The notes below the pieces were generated by a model, which saw nothing but the letters and a program-made list of their open reading frames with translations, was not told the origin of the DNA and ran no database searches. This document shows positions 9,701-19,306 of a DNA stretch of 64,000 nucleotides, piece after piece. This DNA is from Streptomyces cellulosae (GTDB lineage Bacteria; Actinomycetota; Actinomycetes; Streptomycetales; Streptomycetaceae). The stretch lies in the NCBI GenBank assembly GCA_014655195.1, contig BNBH01000007.1, forward strand, positions 221,151 through 285,150, given 5' to 3'. Numbering within the stretch: position 1 is the first letter of the stretch; each line of letters starts with the position of its first letter. The translations under genes and the position numbers were made by a program.

Positions 9701-11228
9701 ACTCGAACTCGATCGCGTCGCCATTGCGGTCGGACACCCGTTCCAGCAGGGCGATTCCTTCACTCGGCGGGCTGAAACGACGGACTACACCCGTGAGCGG
9801 ATCGTCGATCGTGTATCCGCCGTCGTCGAGTCGCGTCAGTCCGCACCGGGGACCTGCCTCGGGCAGCACCGGGTGCCGCGGGCCGGTCGGGTGGGGATAG
9901 ACGAGGAGCATGCCGTCCTCGGTGACGAACACGATGCCGTCGTCGTCGACTTCGAGACGCTGGTCGACGGTGGACGCCCACGATGGTCCGAACCACCAGC
10001 CGCAGCGGTAGTCGGAGGCAGCGCGGCGAGTGAAGAGCAGCGGCAGGCTACCGGGCAGAGTGGCGTCGTTCTCAGGGAAGAACATCGTGCCGGTGGCCAT
10101 GTCGATGGGGTCGCTGCCCTTGGACCGTACGACGGACTTGGCGCGGTTATACGCCCCTTTTGCGCCGTCGGTGACCATGGCGCGGGCGTTCTTGCCCAGG
10201 CCGCGCAAGGCAAGGCCCATTCCCTTGAGGCCGCCCCTGATCCCCTTCATGGCTGCCATGCCGCCCTTGAGACCCTTGGCGAGTCCGCCGAGGGTGGTGA
10301 GGCCCTTCATGCCGGGTATGCAGTCCAGCGCGGCCAACCCCACGTCCCACAGGGACGCCTGGCCTTTGGAGTATTTGTGGAGGGTGTCGGCGAGCACGAC
10401 GAGGGCCGCGATGAGGACGATCGCGCCGAGGATGGGCCCGCCGATGATCATCGCGACGATGCCGACGACCGCCACCACGATCTTGCAGGCTGCGACGATG
10501 TTGTCCCAGTTGTCGGTGAACCAGTCGCCGATCTCCTCCCACCACGAGCGGTTCTGGATCCCCGCGTCGGACGCCTCGTCGATCTTCGACTTCGCGTCCC
10601 GCGCCGCCTCCTCGCGCATCTTCCGCGCGTCCGCGGCCATCTTCTTCGCCGCGTCCAGCGCACTCTGCGCGGACGTGACGTCCGACTGCGCCTTCGTGTG
10701 CGCCGACTTGGCGCTCTGCACGTCCCGGGTCGCGGCCCGCACCTTCGCCTCGTCGGGCTTGTCCGCGTCCGACTTCGACCCCGTCGGGTCGTCCTTGTAC
10801 TTGTCGGCCTCCTTCGTCGCCCGCCCCACCCACGACTGAGCCGACGCCAGCCTCGACTGCGCCGACGACAGATCCGCCTGCGCCTCCCGCGCCTTCGCCA
10901 GCGCCTTGTCCGCCAGCGCCTGCGCCCGCTCCAGCCTCGGCCAGTAGTCCGCGAGCGCGTCCCCGCACATCGCGTACGACTTCTCCAGCTTCCTCAGATT
11001 CTTCGGAACGCCGGAGAACTCCTCCTTGAACACCTTCGCCGACTTGCCGGCCCACTCCGCCAGCGTCCCCTCACCGGCCATCCCCTTCACCAGACGCAAC
11101 GCCTCGGAGACGTCATCGGCGAAGTCGTGCAGAAACCTCGCCAACTGGCGCACCCGCTCCGGGTCACCGGGCGTCGGGTCCTTGTCCAGGTCGAGAACAT
11201 GCCAGTCACTCGGCCGGTGCCCCACCAT
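6726..11228 (-). CDS. RHS/YD-repeat polymorphic toxin
   Basis: I start this 1500-residue protein at the ATG at 11228 (MVGHRPSDWHVLDLDKD); the frame is open a little further but that part looks non-coding. Residues 1-100 form a helical, WXG-like leader region, 100-225 an Ala/Lys-rich coiled coil, and 245-282 a strongly hydrophobic segment. A DUF6531-type domain starts near GSDPIDMATGTMFF (about 371). From about 500 to 1300 there are many YD repeats of the type YDAxGR. The RHS core ends with RYYDPETARYLTPDPLGL and DPLGLYEIGKP. The last 100 or so residues (after 1396) are the variable effector domain, with IPRFAWWDDATGTMLIREG and a GGYEYFLKQL end. This resembles small ribonuclease-type toxin tips but is not assigned. 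No Sec signal is seen, so export by a type VII-like route is an inference from the WXG-like front. The gene is coupled to the immunity candidate by GTGA. Confidence 0.9.
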   Translation of the reverse strand: MVGHRPSDWHVLDLDKDPTPGDPERVRQLARFLHDFADDVSEALRLVKGMAGEGTLAEWAGKSAKVFKEEFSGVPKNLRKLEKSYAMCGDALADYWPRLERAQALADKALAKAREAQADLSSAQSRLASAQSWVGRATKEADKYKDDPTGSKSDADKPDEAKVRAATRDVQSAKSAHTKAQSDVTSAQSALDAAKKMAADARKMREEAARDAKSKIDEASDAGIQNRSWWEEIGDWFTDNWDNIVAACKIVVAVVGIVAMIIGGPILGAIVLIAALVVLADTLHKYSKGQASLWDVGLAALDCIPGMKGLTTLGGLAKGLKGGMAAMKGIRGGLKGMGLALRGLGKNARAMVTDGAKGAYNRAKSVVRSKGSDPIDMATGTMFFPENDATLPGSLPLLFTRRAASDYRCGWWFGPSWASTVDQRLEVDDDGIVFVTEDGMLLVYPHPTGPRHPVLPEAGPRCGLTRLDDGGYTIDDPLTGVVRRFSPPSEGIALLERVSDRNGDAIEFEYTDDGAPSAIRHSGGHHIRVTVEEGRVAALHLVGAAEDGADVTLRRYAYSDGCLTSVTNATGHVMRLTYDDRYRITSWTDRNGRGYSYAYDAMDRCVAEGGEAGHLTLTLDYDGTNLAWPGMRTTAVTTAEGAVTTYVVNDNCQIVAEVDPLGGLTRSTWDEHHHLTSRTDELGNTTHRTYDDLGRLLSVVRPDGTTFRIAYDAQGNPIVVTRPDGHVHRREYDARGNCVTIVKPGGATTRYTYDEAGHLASVTDPTGHVTRVRCDDAGRAEWVCDPSGGVTRYDHDAFGRVTRMTDPLGRVTRMDWSADGELLRRTAPDGAVEEWSYDAEGNRISHRDPLGEVTRFEYTHFNLLAARISPGGVRHEFSYDPSLRLVGVSRPDGLRWVYQYDTAGRLVAESDFDGRTRTYRHDAAGRVVERINALGQSVRMTRDVFGRMVGKDVDGAVSTYRYDLNDRLVGAEGPGASVTLLRDPEGRLAAETVNGRTGTFTYDAAGRQLSRTTPSGANSEWGHDARGDRSWTRTAGRALTGGRDAAGQLLSLGVDDSLLLTHAYDDAGRLATQTVGTASGHVVLDRSYRYRADGHLIGVDGPSGEHRAFDLDESGRTTAVRAEGWVESYTYGTDGGQTTAAWPSRHPGHSATGPRENAGTRVLRAGRTRYHYDKQGRMVRRQRARLSRKPETWTYTWDAEDRLVSVRTPDGVLWRYEYDPMGRRIAKQRLGADDATVVEQTDFTWDGTTLIEQVTSGSAYPHCVAVTWDYDGERPLTQTERLITASQEEIDTRFFAIVTDLAGTPTELVAEDGSLAWQARSTLWGVTAWTRRSSAYTPLRFPGQYYDHESGLHYNFHRYYDPETARYLTPDPLGLSPSPNPYLYFLDPLLSADPLGLYEIGKPDAASQAGNLPMIADKIAAHGDIKKRGIPGVDDLDVAEHLEDLMTGSPGIRMRSTPSGIPRFAWWDDATGTMLIREGDNGTFMQPDGGYEYFLKQLKE

Positions 11229-11359
11229 CCCGCAACCCCCGTCACGCGCACATCGCCAACACCCGTATGCACACGCGAACTTACCGGGCACAGCAGTTCG
11301 ACGGGAAGGCCGGGCCGTCGCGTCACAGCCGGTTCAGCTGGTTCCCCAGTTCAGCTGGT

Positions 11360-11833
11360 TCATGAACGCCGGCCGCGCAGGGCCTGCCAGGCGTCCTCCG
11401 CCGCGTAGGCAATCCTCAGGCGCCAGGCCTCCAGTTTGTTCAGCACCGCCGACACGGCCTTCCACCGCTTCAACCACGGCGGTAGATCCCGGAAGGGCAC
11501 GAAGGTCATCGTGTCGCCGACCGCGTTCACCGCGATGCTCCTGCGGCCCGGGCCCGCCGCCCGCAGCACCTCGTACAGCTCTGGCGTCAGTGCCCCGTTC
11601 AGCCGCGCCGCCGTGCCCACCGCCGTGAAGGCGAAGCCCCGCTGGTCGGTGTCCGGAAGCTGCGTCGCGCGGACGATGCGCGGGGAGGCGTCCTCCAAGG
11701 GGCAGTTGAAGGCGAGGCCGATCGCCGCCGTGCCCAGGTTCCGCTCACCCCGCTCGAACGCCGCGTCCCACTCCCCCAGGTCGTCGAGACCCAGCAGGCC
11801 CTCCCCCGTCGCCCAGTCCCACGACCGCGTCAC
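11360..11833 (-). CDS. Hypothetical protein of the toxin operon
   Basis: The 157-residue product begins MTRSWDWATGEGLLGLDD and ends in a Trp/Arg-rich amphipathic region (WLKRWKAVSAVLNKLEAWRL) without an obvious membrane segment or signal peptide. It lies 17 bases after the preceding gene and about 130 bases before the RHS start, so it probably belongs to the same transcript. No family recognised; an accessory, chaperone or adaptor role for the RHS protein is only suggested by position. Confidence 0.7.
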   Translation of the reverse strand: MTRSWDWATGEGLLGLDDLGEWDAAFERGERNLGTAAIGLAFNCPLEDASPRIVRATQLPDTDQRGFAFTAVGTAARLNGALTPELYEVLRAAGPGRRSIAVNAVGDTMTFVPFRDLPPWLKRWKAVSAVLNKLEAWRLRIAYAAEDAWQALRGRRS

Positions 11834-11850
11834 GCCCGCGTCACTCCCGC

Positions 11851-12498
11851 TCAGTCCGCGAACCGGAACGTCGACGTGATCGCGTCGAAGATGTCGAAGA
11901 AGGACTCCGCGAGGTCCAGGACCTGGCTGCTGCCCGCGACCAGGGCGACCTTGCCCTCCTGCCCCGGCACCGGGATGAACGTCTGCATCAGCACCGCCCG
12001 GATCGTGCGGCCCAGCTCGTCACCCGGTACCGGGACGTCCTCGATGCCGTACGTCCGGGCCGCCGGGCCCACGCCCAGGATGTCGACGGTGGTCACCTTG
12101 CGCCAGGAGTCGCCCTCCCGCTTCGCCTCCTTGACCGCGAGCTGGGCGGTGACTGCCTCCGGATCGGTGGGGAGCGGGTCGCCCTTGCTGGTGCGGCCGC
12201 CGACCAGGGACACCGTGACCGAGCCGGTGATCGGGGTGTCGCCCCCGAAGGTCTCCGCCATGCAACCGCAGTACAGCGCGCCCGACTTCCAGGCATCCGC
12301 CGCCGCCTTGCGCAGGAAGGAGATGTACGTGTCGCGGTGCGGGGCCAGTTCGGGGTGGGCGCGCAGACGTTCGGTCACCATGTGGTGGATCGAGTCGTCC
12401 CGCGACTCCGGCCGTACGTCGAACTCCCACCAGCTCTCCGGCACCTTGATCCGGAAACCGCCCCGCTCGACGGTCAGCGCTTCCATGTAACGGGCCAT
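11851..12498 (-). CDS. Hypothetical protein at the head of the toxin operon
   Basis: I place the start at the ATG at 12498 (MARYMEALTVERGGFRIKVP, 215 residues) because a GGGGGA ribosome-binding site lies about 12 bases upstream. An in-frame ATG at 12537 has none. The protein is soluble, mixed alpha/beta in character, with a Cys pair in ALYCGCMAETFGG and an acidic Phe-rich end (ESFFDIFDAITSTFRFAD). No domain recognised. It is the first gene of the apparent operon 12498-5318. Confidence 0.7.
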   Translation of the reverse strand: MARYMEALTVERGGFRIKVPESWWEFDVRPESRDDSIHHMVTERLRAHPELAPHRDTYISFLRKAAADAWKSGALYCGCMAETFGGDTPITGSVTVSLVGGRTSKGDPLPTDPEAVTAQLAVKEAKREGDSWRKVTTVDILGVGPAARTYGIEDVPVPGDELGRTIRAVLMQTFIPVPGQEGKVALVAGSSQVLDLAESFFDIFDAITSTFRFAD

Positions 12499-12598
12499 GT
12501 CGCCGGCGTCCCCCTTCGGTCGATGACGTGCCGACATCGTGCCATCGCGCCGTCATCGCGTCGGACGCGGGCCCGTCAGTCGCCGAAGGTCACCGACG

Positions 12599-12931
12599 TC
12601 AGCCCTTCTTCGCCACCGTCAGCAGCACCGCCGCGTCCTCCAGCGCCTCCAGCCCGTGCCGGGCGGCCGGGATGGCGAGGAGGTCGCCGGTGCGGCCCTC
12701 CCAGCCGACGTCGCCACTGGTCAGGCGGACGCGGCCGCGCAGGACGAGGAGGGTGGCCTCCCCCGGGCTGTCGTGCTCGGCGAGTTCCGTGCCGGCGGTC
12801 AGCGCGAGCAGGGTCTGGCGCAGGGTGTGCTCGTGGCCGCCGTGGACGGTGGTCGCGCTGCGGCCGCTGGAGGCGGCGGCGGCCTGCTCCAGGTGGGTGC
12901 GGACGAGGGCGTCGAGCGAGAGCTTCTCCAT
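12599..12931 (-). CDS. Cupin-domain protein
   Basis: The 110-residue protein (MEKLSLDALVRTHLEQ) has a single cupin barrel. The first motif region is around LTAGTELAEHDSPGEATLLVLRG and the second around TGDLLAIPAARHGLEALEDA. The spacing fits the small cupin_2 family, but the metal-binding histidines are incomplete (one His in each motif), so catalytic activity is uncertain. It is divergent from the DUF2071 gene, with 75 bases between the start codons. Confidence 0.85.
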   Translation of the reverse strand: MEKLSLDALVRTHLEQAAAASSGRSATTVHGGHEHTLRQTLLALTAGTELAEHDSPGEATLLVLRGRVRLTSGDVGWEGRTGDLLAIPAARHGLEALEDAAVLLTVAKKG

Positions 12932-13006
12932 GCGTCCAGCGTCGCCGAGCGCCCCGGGACCCGACCAGGGCCATATGGGGTACGCGCACTCCGCGATACT
13001 GGCACC

Positions 13007-13765
13007 GTGCCGTCCACCCCGCAGCCCGTGACGCCCGACCCGCCGGACGCGATCGCGCGTCCGCTGCTCACGCAGTCCTGGCTGGACCTGACGTTCGTGC
13101 ACTGGGCGGTGGACCCGGCCGACGTGGCGGGGCTGCTGCCGCCGGGCGCCGTGCCCGACACACTCGACGGCGTGACGTACGTCGGTCTCGTCGCGTTCCG
13201 GATGCACCGGGTGGGCTGGCTGCGGCTGCCGGGTGTGCCGTACCTGGGGAACTTCCCGGAGACCAACGTCCGCCTGTACTCCGTGGACGAGCACGGCCGG
13301 CGCGGGGTGGTGTTCCTGTCCCTGGACGCCTCCCGGCTGATCCCGGTGCTGGTCGGCCGCCTCGGCTTCGGAATGCCGTACGTCTGGTCCCGGATGCGCG
13401 TACGGCACGACGACGAGCGCACCGTCACGTACACCGCGTCCCGCCGCTGGCCGGGCCCGCGCGGCGCGGGGACGCGGCTCACCGTGCGGCGGGGCGAGGC
13501 GGTCGAGGAGCCGACGGAGCTGGAGCACTTCCTCACCGCCCGCTGGGGTATGCACGGCGTGTTCTTCGGCCGGCCGATGTACCTGCCGAACGCACATCCG
13601 CGCTGGCCGCTGTACCGGGCGGAGTTGCTGAAGTGCGAGGAGGACCTGGTCGCGGCGGCGGGACTGCCCGCGCCGGCCGGTGAGCCGGTCAGCGTGCTGT
13701 ACTCGCCGGGCGTCCCCGCCCGCTTCGGCCGCCCGGCCCGCCCGGCGGGCATCCCCACGCCCTGA
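13007..13765 (+). CDS. DUF2071 family protein
   Basis: The 252-residue protein starts at a GTG (VPSTPQPVTPDPPDAIARP). It has the typical start LTQSWLDLTFVHWAVDPADVAGLLPPG, the MHRVGWLRLPGVPYLGNFPETNVR block and the C-terminal VSVLYSPGVPARFGRP of the DUF2071 (YqjF-like, acetoacetate-decarboxylase-like fold) family. The biochemical role of this family is not settled. It ends at a bidirectional terminator shared with the convergent gdhA. Confidence 0.9.
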   Translation: MPSTPQPVTPDPPDAIARPLLTQSWLDLTFVHWAVDPADVAGLLPPGAVPDTLDGVTYVGLVAFRMHRVGWLRLPGVPYLGNFPETNVRLYSVDEHGRRGVVFLSLDASRLIPVLVGRLGFGMPYVWSRMRVRHDDERTVTYTASRRWPGPRGAGTRLTVRRGEAVEEPTELEHFLTARWGMHGVFFGRPMYLPNAHPRWPLYRAELLKCEEDLVAAAGLPAPAGEPVSVLYSPGVPARFGRPARPAGIPTP

Positions 13766-13773
13766 ACGCGGAG

Positions 13774-13802
13774 GGGGCCGAGGGCGCGTTGCCCCCGGCC
13801 CC
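13774..13802. terminator. Bidirectional terminator between DUF2071 gene and gdhA
   Basis: GGGGCCGAGGGC and GCCCCCGGCCCC form a 12-bp stem with one mismatch and a 5-base loop, placed between two convergent stop codons. There is no long T tract, which is usual in Streptomyces. Confidence 0.65.
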
Positions 13803-13816
13803 ACGAGCCGTGCGTG

Positions 13817-15652
<1,836 letters not shown>

Positions 15653-15656
<4 letters not shown>

Positions 15657-16528
15657 GTCTCTCCCAGCACGTGCTCGATGAAGGTGAGCGTCTCCGCGGG
15701 CGGGAGCGCCTGGGCCCGGATGGTCCCATACCGCAGTTCGAGGATGCGGAGCTGTTTCGGGTCGGAGGTGGGGCGGCCGTTGTACGCGCCGTCGGACCGG
15801 CCCATCGCCGTGCCGTCGGCGAACTTCAGGATCTCGATCCGCCCGCTCAGCCCGGGGTGGGCCCCGCTGCTCGTCGGCATGACCTGGAGGGTGACGTTGC
15901 GCAACCGGCCCACCTCCAGCAGGCGTTCGAGTTGTCGGCGGCACACCATTGTGTCGCCGACCCGGCGGCGCAGGGCCGCCTCTTCCAGGACAAAGCTGAG
16001 CGCGGGCGCGGGTGAACGGTCGAAGACGGACTGCCGTGCCATGCGCGCCGCCAGCACCCGCTCCAGGTCCTCCTCCGAGTAGGCGGGCTGCCACGCCTCG
16101 AACAACGCCCGCGCGTGTTCCGGGGTCTGCAACAGGCCGTTGACGCTGATGCTCTCGTACACGCCGATCTCGACGGCCTGCGCCTCCAGCTTGGCCAACT
16201 CCCGTACGCGGCGCGGATACCGCACCCGCTTGACGTCCTCCCAAGCCGCCGCGAGCAGTCCGCCCGCCCCCAACACCTCGTCGGCCCGCTCCAGATACTC
16301 CCGCCGGGGAATCCGCTTGCCCGCCTCGACCTTGTAGACGAGGTCCTCCCCATAGCCCACGGCACGGGCGAAGTCGCACACCCGCATTCCCACGGCCTCG
16401 CGCCGCAGCCTCAACTGCCGTCCCACGGTGGTGATGACGGCGACACCCCACTCGTCGTCCGGATCGACCTCCCACCCGGGTTCGTCCGCCTCCCCCACGG
16501 CCCGCACGACCTCACCGTCCACCGCCAT
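15653..16528 (-). CDS. XRE-family regulator with DUF5753
   Basis: The 291-residue protein starts at the ATG at 16528 (MAVDGEVVRAVGEADEPGWE). An N-terminal helix-turn-helix spans about residues 33-90 (LRLRREAVGMRVCDFARAVG and the recognition helix near DLVYKVEAGKR). The remainder is the DUF5753 ligand or partner domain, typical of the large WhiJ/AbaA-locus family in Streptomyces. It is coupled to DUF397 and divergent from a winged-helix gene. This is the three-gene arrangement linked in the genus to development and antibiotic control, although the exact target here is unknown. Confidence 0.92.
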
Positions 16529-16975
16529 CCCGCACCACCCCTCCGTGTCGTCCGCAGCGCCCCCACACTCCGGCGCCTCCCTCTGCCAACGAGCCGGACA
16601 GCTTGGACAGCACTGGACAAGTCGTGGACGATCACGACAGACAACCGATCTTCGGGGATGGAACCGAAGGGCGAACTCCGCATCACGGTGCACTGCCTGT
16701 CTCAGTCGAAACCGACCGACACGCGAAACGTGATGCTCCGGTGCCCCCAGCGGTCCCCCATGCAAGAACTTGGGGGGAAAGCACCCCACCAAGCCCCACC
16801 CCTCCCGCCCGCAGGGCGTGATCACTCGGGCGAGTGAACATTCACTGCTCAGCTGGTTTTTCGAGCCCTCAGCACCTCTACGCTCAGCGCAACACAACCC
16901 GAAAAAGACTTCGGCCCCCGCCGGGACTGCCATCCCAGTGCGAGGGCCTGACCACCTAGGAAACCGACCTTCCCG
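16529..16975. promoter_or_regulatory. Divergent promoter region of the XRE and winged-helix genes
   Basis: These 447 bases hold no gene that I can support. They contain G- and C-run segments near 16740-16800 able to form hairpins and the sequence TGACCACCTAGGAAACC shortly before the plus-strand start. No clear sigma-factor consensus could be fixed by eye. Confidence 0.35.
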
Positions 16976-17863
16976 ATGGATACCCAAAACACTAGCGCGC
17001 CCTCGCGCGCCCAGTCAGCCGCCGGCGGCAATCCCACCCGTCCGCGTCACCACACCGCCGGTGTCATCCACGAGAACACCCACCACACCGCCCGCTTCAC
17101 GGTGATCGGCAACCACCTGACCCAGCACAAGGAACTCTCCCTGCTGGCGATCGGCCTCGGCTGCCACATCCAGTCCCTCCCCACCGGCACCCCGACCGAC
17201 ATCAAGTCGCTCACCGCCCGCTTCAAGGAGGGCGCCACCCGTATCGCCGCCGCGCTGCGGGAGTTGGAGGCGCACGGCTACCTCCGCCGCGAGCGGATCC
17301 GCACCGCCACCGGCCGGATCATCACCCGCACCATCTCCTGCAACCAGCCCGGCCACCGCCGTCAGCCCGCCGACACCGACTGCCCCGCGCCGCCGCAGCC
17401 CCGGCCCGCCTCCGCACACCGGCCCCAGCCGCGCCCCCGGAAGGCCCTCCCGGCGGTCCCGCAGCCCACCCAGGCCGCCGCCACCGCCCTTCACCAGCAG
17501 GCCACCGACCTGCTCAGCACGCTCCGCCGCCACGACCCGCGCCTGCTGCTCTCCGCCACGGACACCGCACACCTCGCCCCGGGCGTCATCGCCTGGCTGG
17601 AACGCGAGGTCACCCCCACCGCCGTACGGCACGCCCTCACCTCCGACCTCCCGGCCGACGCGCTCCGCCGCCCCGCGGCCCTCCTCGCCCACCGCCTCGT
17701 CACCCAGCTCCCACCCCCGTACCGCACCCGGTCCACCCCACCCCCCGTCCGCGACAAACTCCGCACCTGCGAATCCTGCGACCGCGCCTTCCGAGCCCCG
17801 GAAACGGAAACACACTGCCGCGACTGCCGCACACAGGTGTGCACCGAGTCCCCGGGCGCCTAG
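16976..17863 (+). CDS. Winged-helix DNA-binding protein with C-terminal zinc-ribbon-like end
   Basis: The 295-residue protein has a core (about residues 28-120) beginning HHTARFTVIGNHLTQHKELS. It contains a winged helix with FKEGATRIAAALRELEAHGYL, which belongs to a family common in Streptomyces next to XRE/DUF397 pairs. A Pro/Arg-rich linker follows, then a helical region, and finally CESCDRAF and CRDCRTQVC, four or five cysteines spaced like a zinc ribbon. The ribosome-binding site is weak, so the exact start is uncertain. It is divergent from the XRE gene and probably part of the same regulatory locus. Confidence 0.85.
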   Translation: MDTQNTSAPSRAQSAAGGNPTRPRHHTAGVIHENTHHTARFTVIGNHLTQHKELSLLAIGLGCHIQSLPTGTPTDIKSLTARFKEGATRIAAALRELEAHGYLRRERIRTATGRIITRTISCNQPGHRRQPADTDCPAPPQPRPASAHRPQPRPRKALPAVPQPTQAAATALHQQATDLLSTLRRHDPRLLLSATDTAHLAPGVIAWLEREVTPTAVRHALTSDLPADALRRPAALLAHRLVTQLPPPYRTRSTPPPVRDKLRTCESCDRAFRAPETETHCRDCRTQVCTESPGA

Positions 17864-17874
17864 GGAACACCGCC

Positions 17875-17908
17875 GCCCCGGACCGGTGACGGGCGACCGG
17901 GCCGGGGC
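17875..17908. terminator. Bidirectional terminator
   Basis: GCCCCGGACCGGT and ACCGGGCCGGGGC form a 12-bp stem with one mismatch around an 8-base loop, between the convergent winged-helix and xylanase genes. Confidence 0.65.
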
Positions 17909-17923
17909 GGGGTTTCGGACTGC

Positions 17924-19105
17924 TCAGTGCTTACGGTGCTTCGGCCCCTTCGGGCCGCCCTTCCCGCAGTCGTCCTCGCGGGCGTCCTTCAGGGTGTCGC
18001 GCAGCGCGTAGTACGCCGGCTTGCGGCCGAAGTCCTCCGTCATGACCGTCGCGAATCCCTCGCCCTGGAAGAACACCGGGACCCACGAGTACTTGTCGGT
18101 GAAGCCCCAGATGGTGAACGAGTTGCAGCCGTCGACCTCCAGGCACGCCTGCAGCATCCGCTGGTAGTACTCCGCCTGCTGCTTCTCCTGGGCCGGGGTC
18201 GGCCGGGACCCCTCCGGCACGTCCATGCGGACGTCCAGCTCGGTGACCGCCGTCTCCAGGCCCAGCGCGTCGAAGCGGCGCAGGTTGTCGGCGAGGTCGC
18301 CGGGGAAGCCGTAGCGCGTGCTCAGGTGGCCCTGGACGGAGAAGCCGTGCACCGGCACCCGCTGAGCGCGCAGGTCCTTCACCAGCGCGTAGTACGCGTC
18401 GCTCTTCGCGTTGACGCTCTCGACGTTGTAGTCGTTGAAGAACAGCTTCGCCTTCGGGTCCGCCTTGTGCGCCCAGCGGAACGCGTCCGCGACGATGCCC
18501 GGGCCGAGCTCACGGATCCAGATGTTGTCCTGCGTGCGCAGGTTGCCCTGGTCGTCGAAGATCTCGTTCGCCACGTCCCACTGCTGGATCTTGCCCTTGT
18601 ACCGGCCGACCACCGTGGTGATGTGCTCGCGCAGGATGCCGCGCAGCTCCTCCTTGGTGAAGTCGCCGTCCTCCAGCCACGCCGGGTTCTGGCTGTGCCA
18701 CAACAGCGTGTGTCCGCGCACCACTTGGCGGTTCTTGCGGGCGAACTCCACGATCGCGTCCGCCTGCCCGAAGTCGTAGCGGTCGCGCTCGGGGTGGATG
18801 TGGTCCCACTTCATCTGGTTCTCGGGCGAGACCGAGCTGAACTCCCGCCCCAGGACCTTCCGGTACTCCTTGTCGTACGTGAAGGGGTCCGGGTAGTCCT
18901 GCTCCAGGTGGTGGCCGCCGCCTGCCACGGCGGTGCCGATCGCGAAACCTTCGGGCGCGGCCGCCCGCAGCCGGTCGGGCGAGGCGTGGGAGTGCTGCGG
19001 GGCCTTGGGCCCGGCCGAGGAGGCGGCGGACGCCGAACCGCCCAGGAGCGGCAGGGCCAGTGCTGCGGTGGCGAGGGCCACGGTGGCGAAACGAAGGGGT
19101 CTCAT
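17924..19105 (-). CDS. Secreted endo-1,4-beta-xylanase, GH10
   Basis: The 393-residue protein has a signal peptide (MRPLRFATVALATAALALPL, likely cut after SASA near residue 27) and one GH10 catalytic barrel. The acid/base glutamate is E181 in WDVANEIFDD and the nucleophile is E289 in TAVTELDVRM. The substrate-binding HSQNPAW loop is present. A short basic tail (KGGPKGPKHRKH) replaces a carbohydrate-binding module. It hydrolyses xylan outside the cell. A perfect inverted repeat lies upstream and probably serves as an operator. Confidence 0.95.
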   Translation of the reverse strand: MRPLRFATVALATAALALPLLGGSASAASSAGPKAPQHSHASPDRLRAAAPEGFAIGTAVAGGGHHLEQDYPDPFTYDKEYRKVLGREFSSVSPENQMKWDHIHPERDRYDFGQADAIVEFARKNRQVVRGHTLLWHSQNPAWLEDGDFTKEELRGILREHITTVVGRYKGKIQQWDVANEIFDDQGNLRTQDNIWIRELGPGIVADAFRWAHKADPKAKLFFNDYNVESVNAKSDAYYALVKDLRAQRVPVHGFSVQGHLSTRYGFPGDLADNLRRFDALGLETAVTELDVRMDVPEGSRPTPAQEKQQAEYYQRMLQACLEVDGCNSFTIWGFTDKYSWVPVFFQGEGFATVMTEDFGRKPAYYALRDTLKDAREDDCGKGGPKGPKHRKH

Positions 19106-19136
19106 GCGGGGGCTCTCATTCCCGTCGTCGTTCTCG

Positions 19137-19164
19137 AATGTTTCGAAGGCAATGCCGAAACATT
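19137..19164 (-). promoter_or_regulatory. Inverted repeat upstream of the xylanase gene (candidate operator)
   Basis: AATGTTTCG and CGAAACATT form perfect 9-base arms separated by 10 bases, 32 bases before the start codon. The left arm continues into TTCGAA. The CGAAA/TTTCG type of repeat resembles the operators reported upstream of Streptomyces xylanase genes; the identity of the regulator is inferred. Confidence 0.55.
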
Positions 19165-19306
19165 AGGGATGGGCGGACGGTACGGCCCTGCCGAGCGGCG
19201 CGTCAATACCCGTGCACGCACGGTCTTTTCGCGCCACCCTCACCCCGTCGGCGGGCCCCGGACCGGCATGGGGTGGCCGCACGGCCCGGAGCTCGGGTGG
19301 CGATGG

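Noticed and set aside
9207-11408. 733-codon plus-strand frame opposite the RHS gene
   Set aside because: The minus strand carries the clear YD repeats and DUF6531-type domain; the plus frame has no recognisable domain.
5318-12498. Type VI secretion locus
   Set aside because: No VgrG, Hcp, PAAR or sheath genes. The RHS protein has a WXG-like front typical of Gram-positive effectors.
12599-13804. 401-codon minus-strand frame extending the cupin gene upstream through the DUF2071 region
   Set aside because: Only the last 110 codons show cupin sequence; the rest is the complement of the DUF2071 gene.
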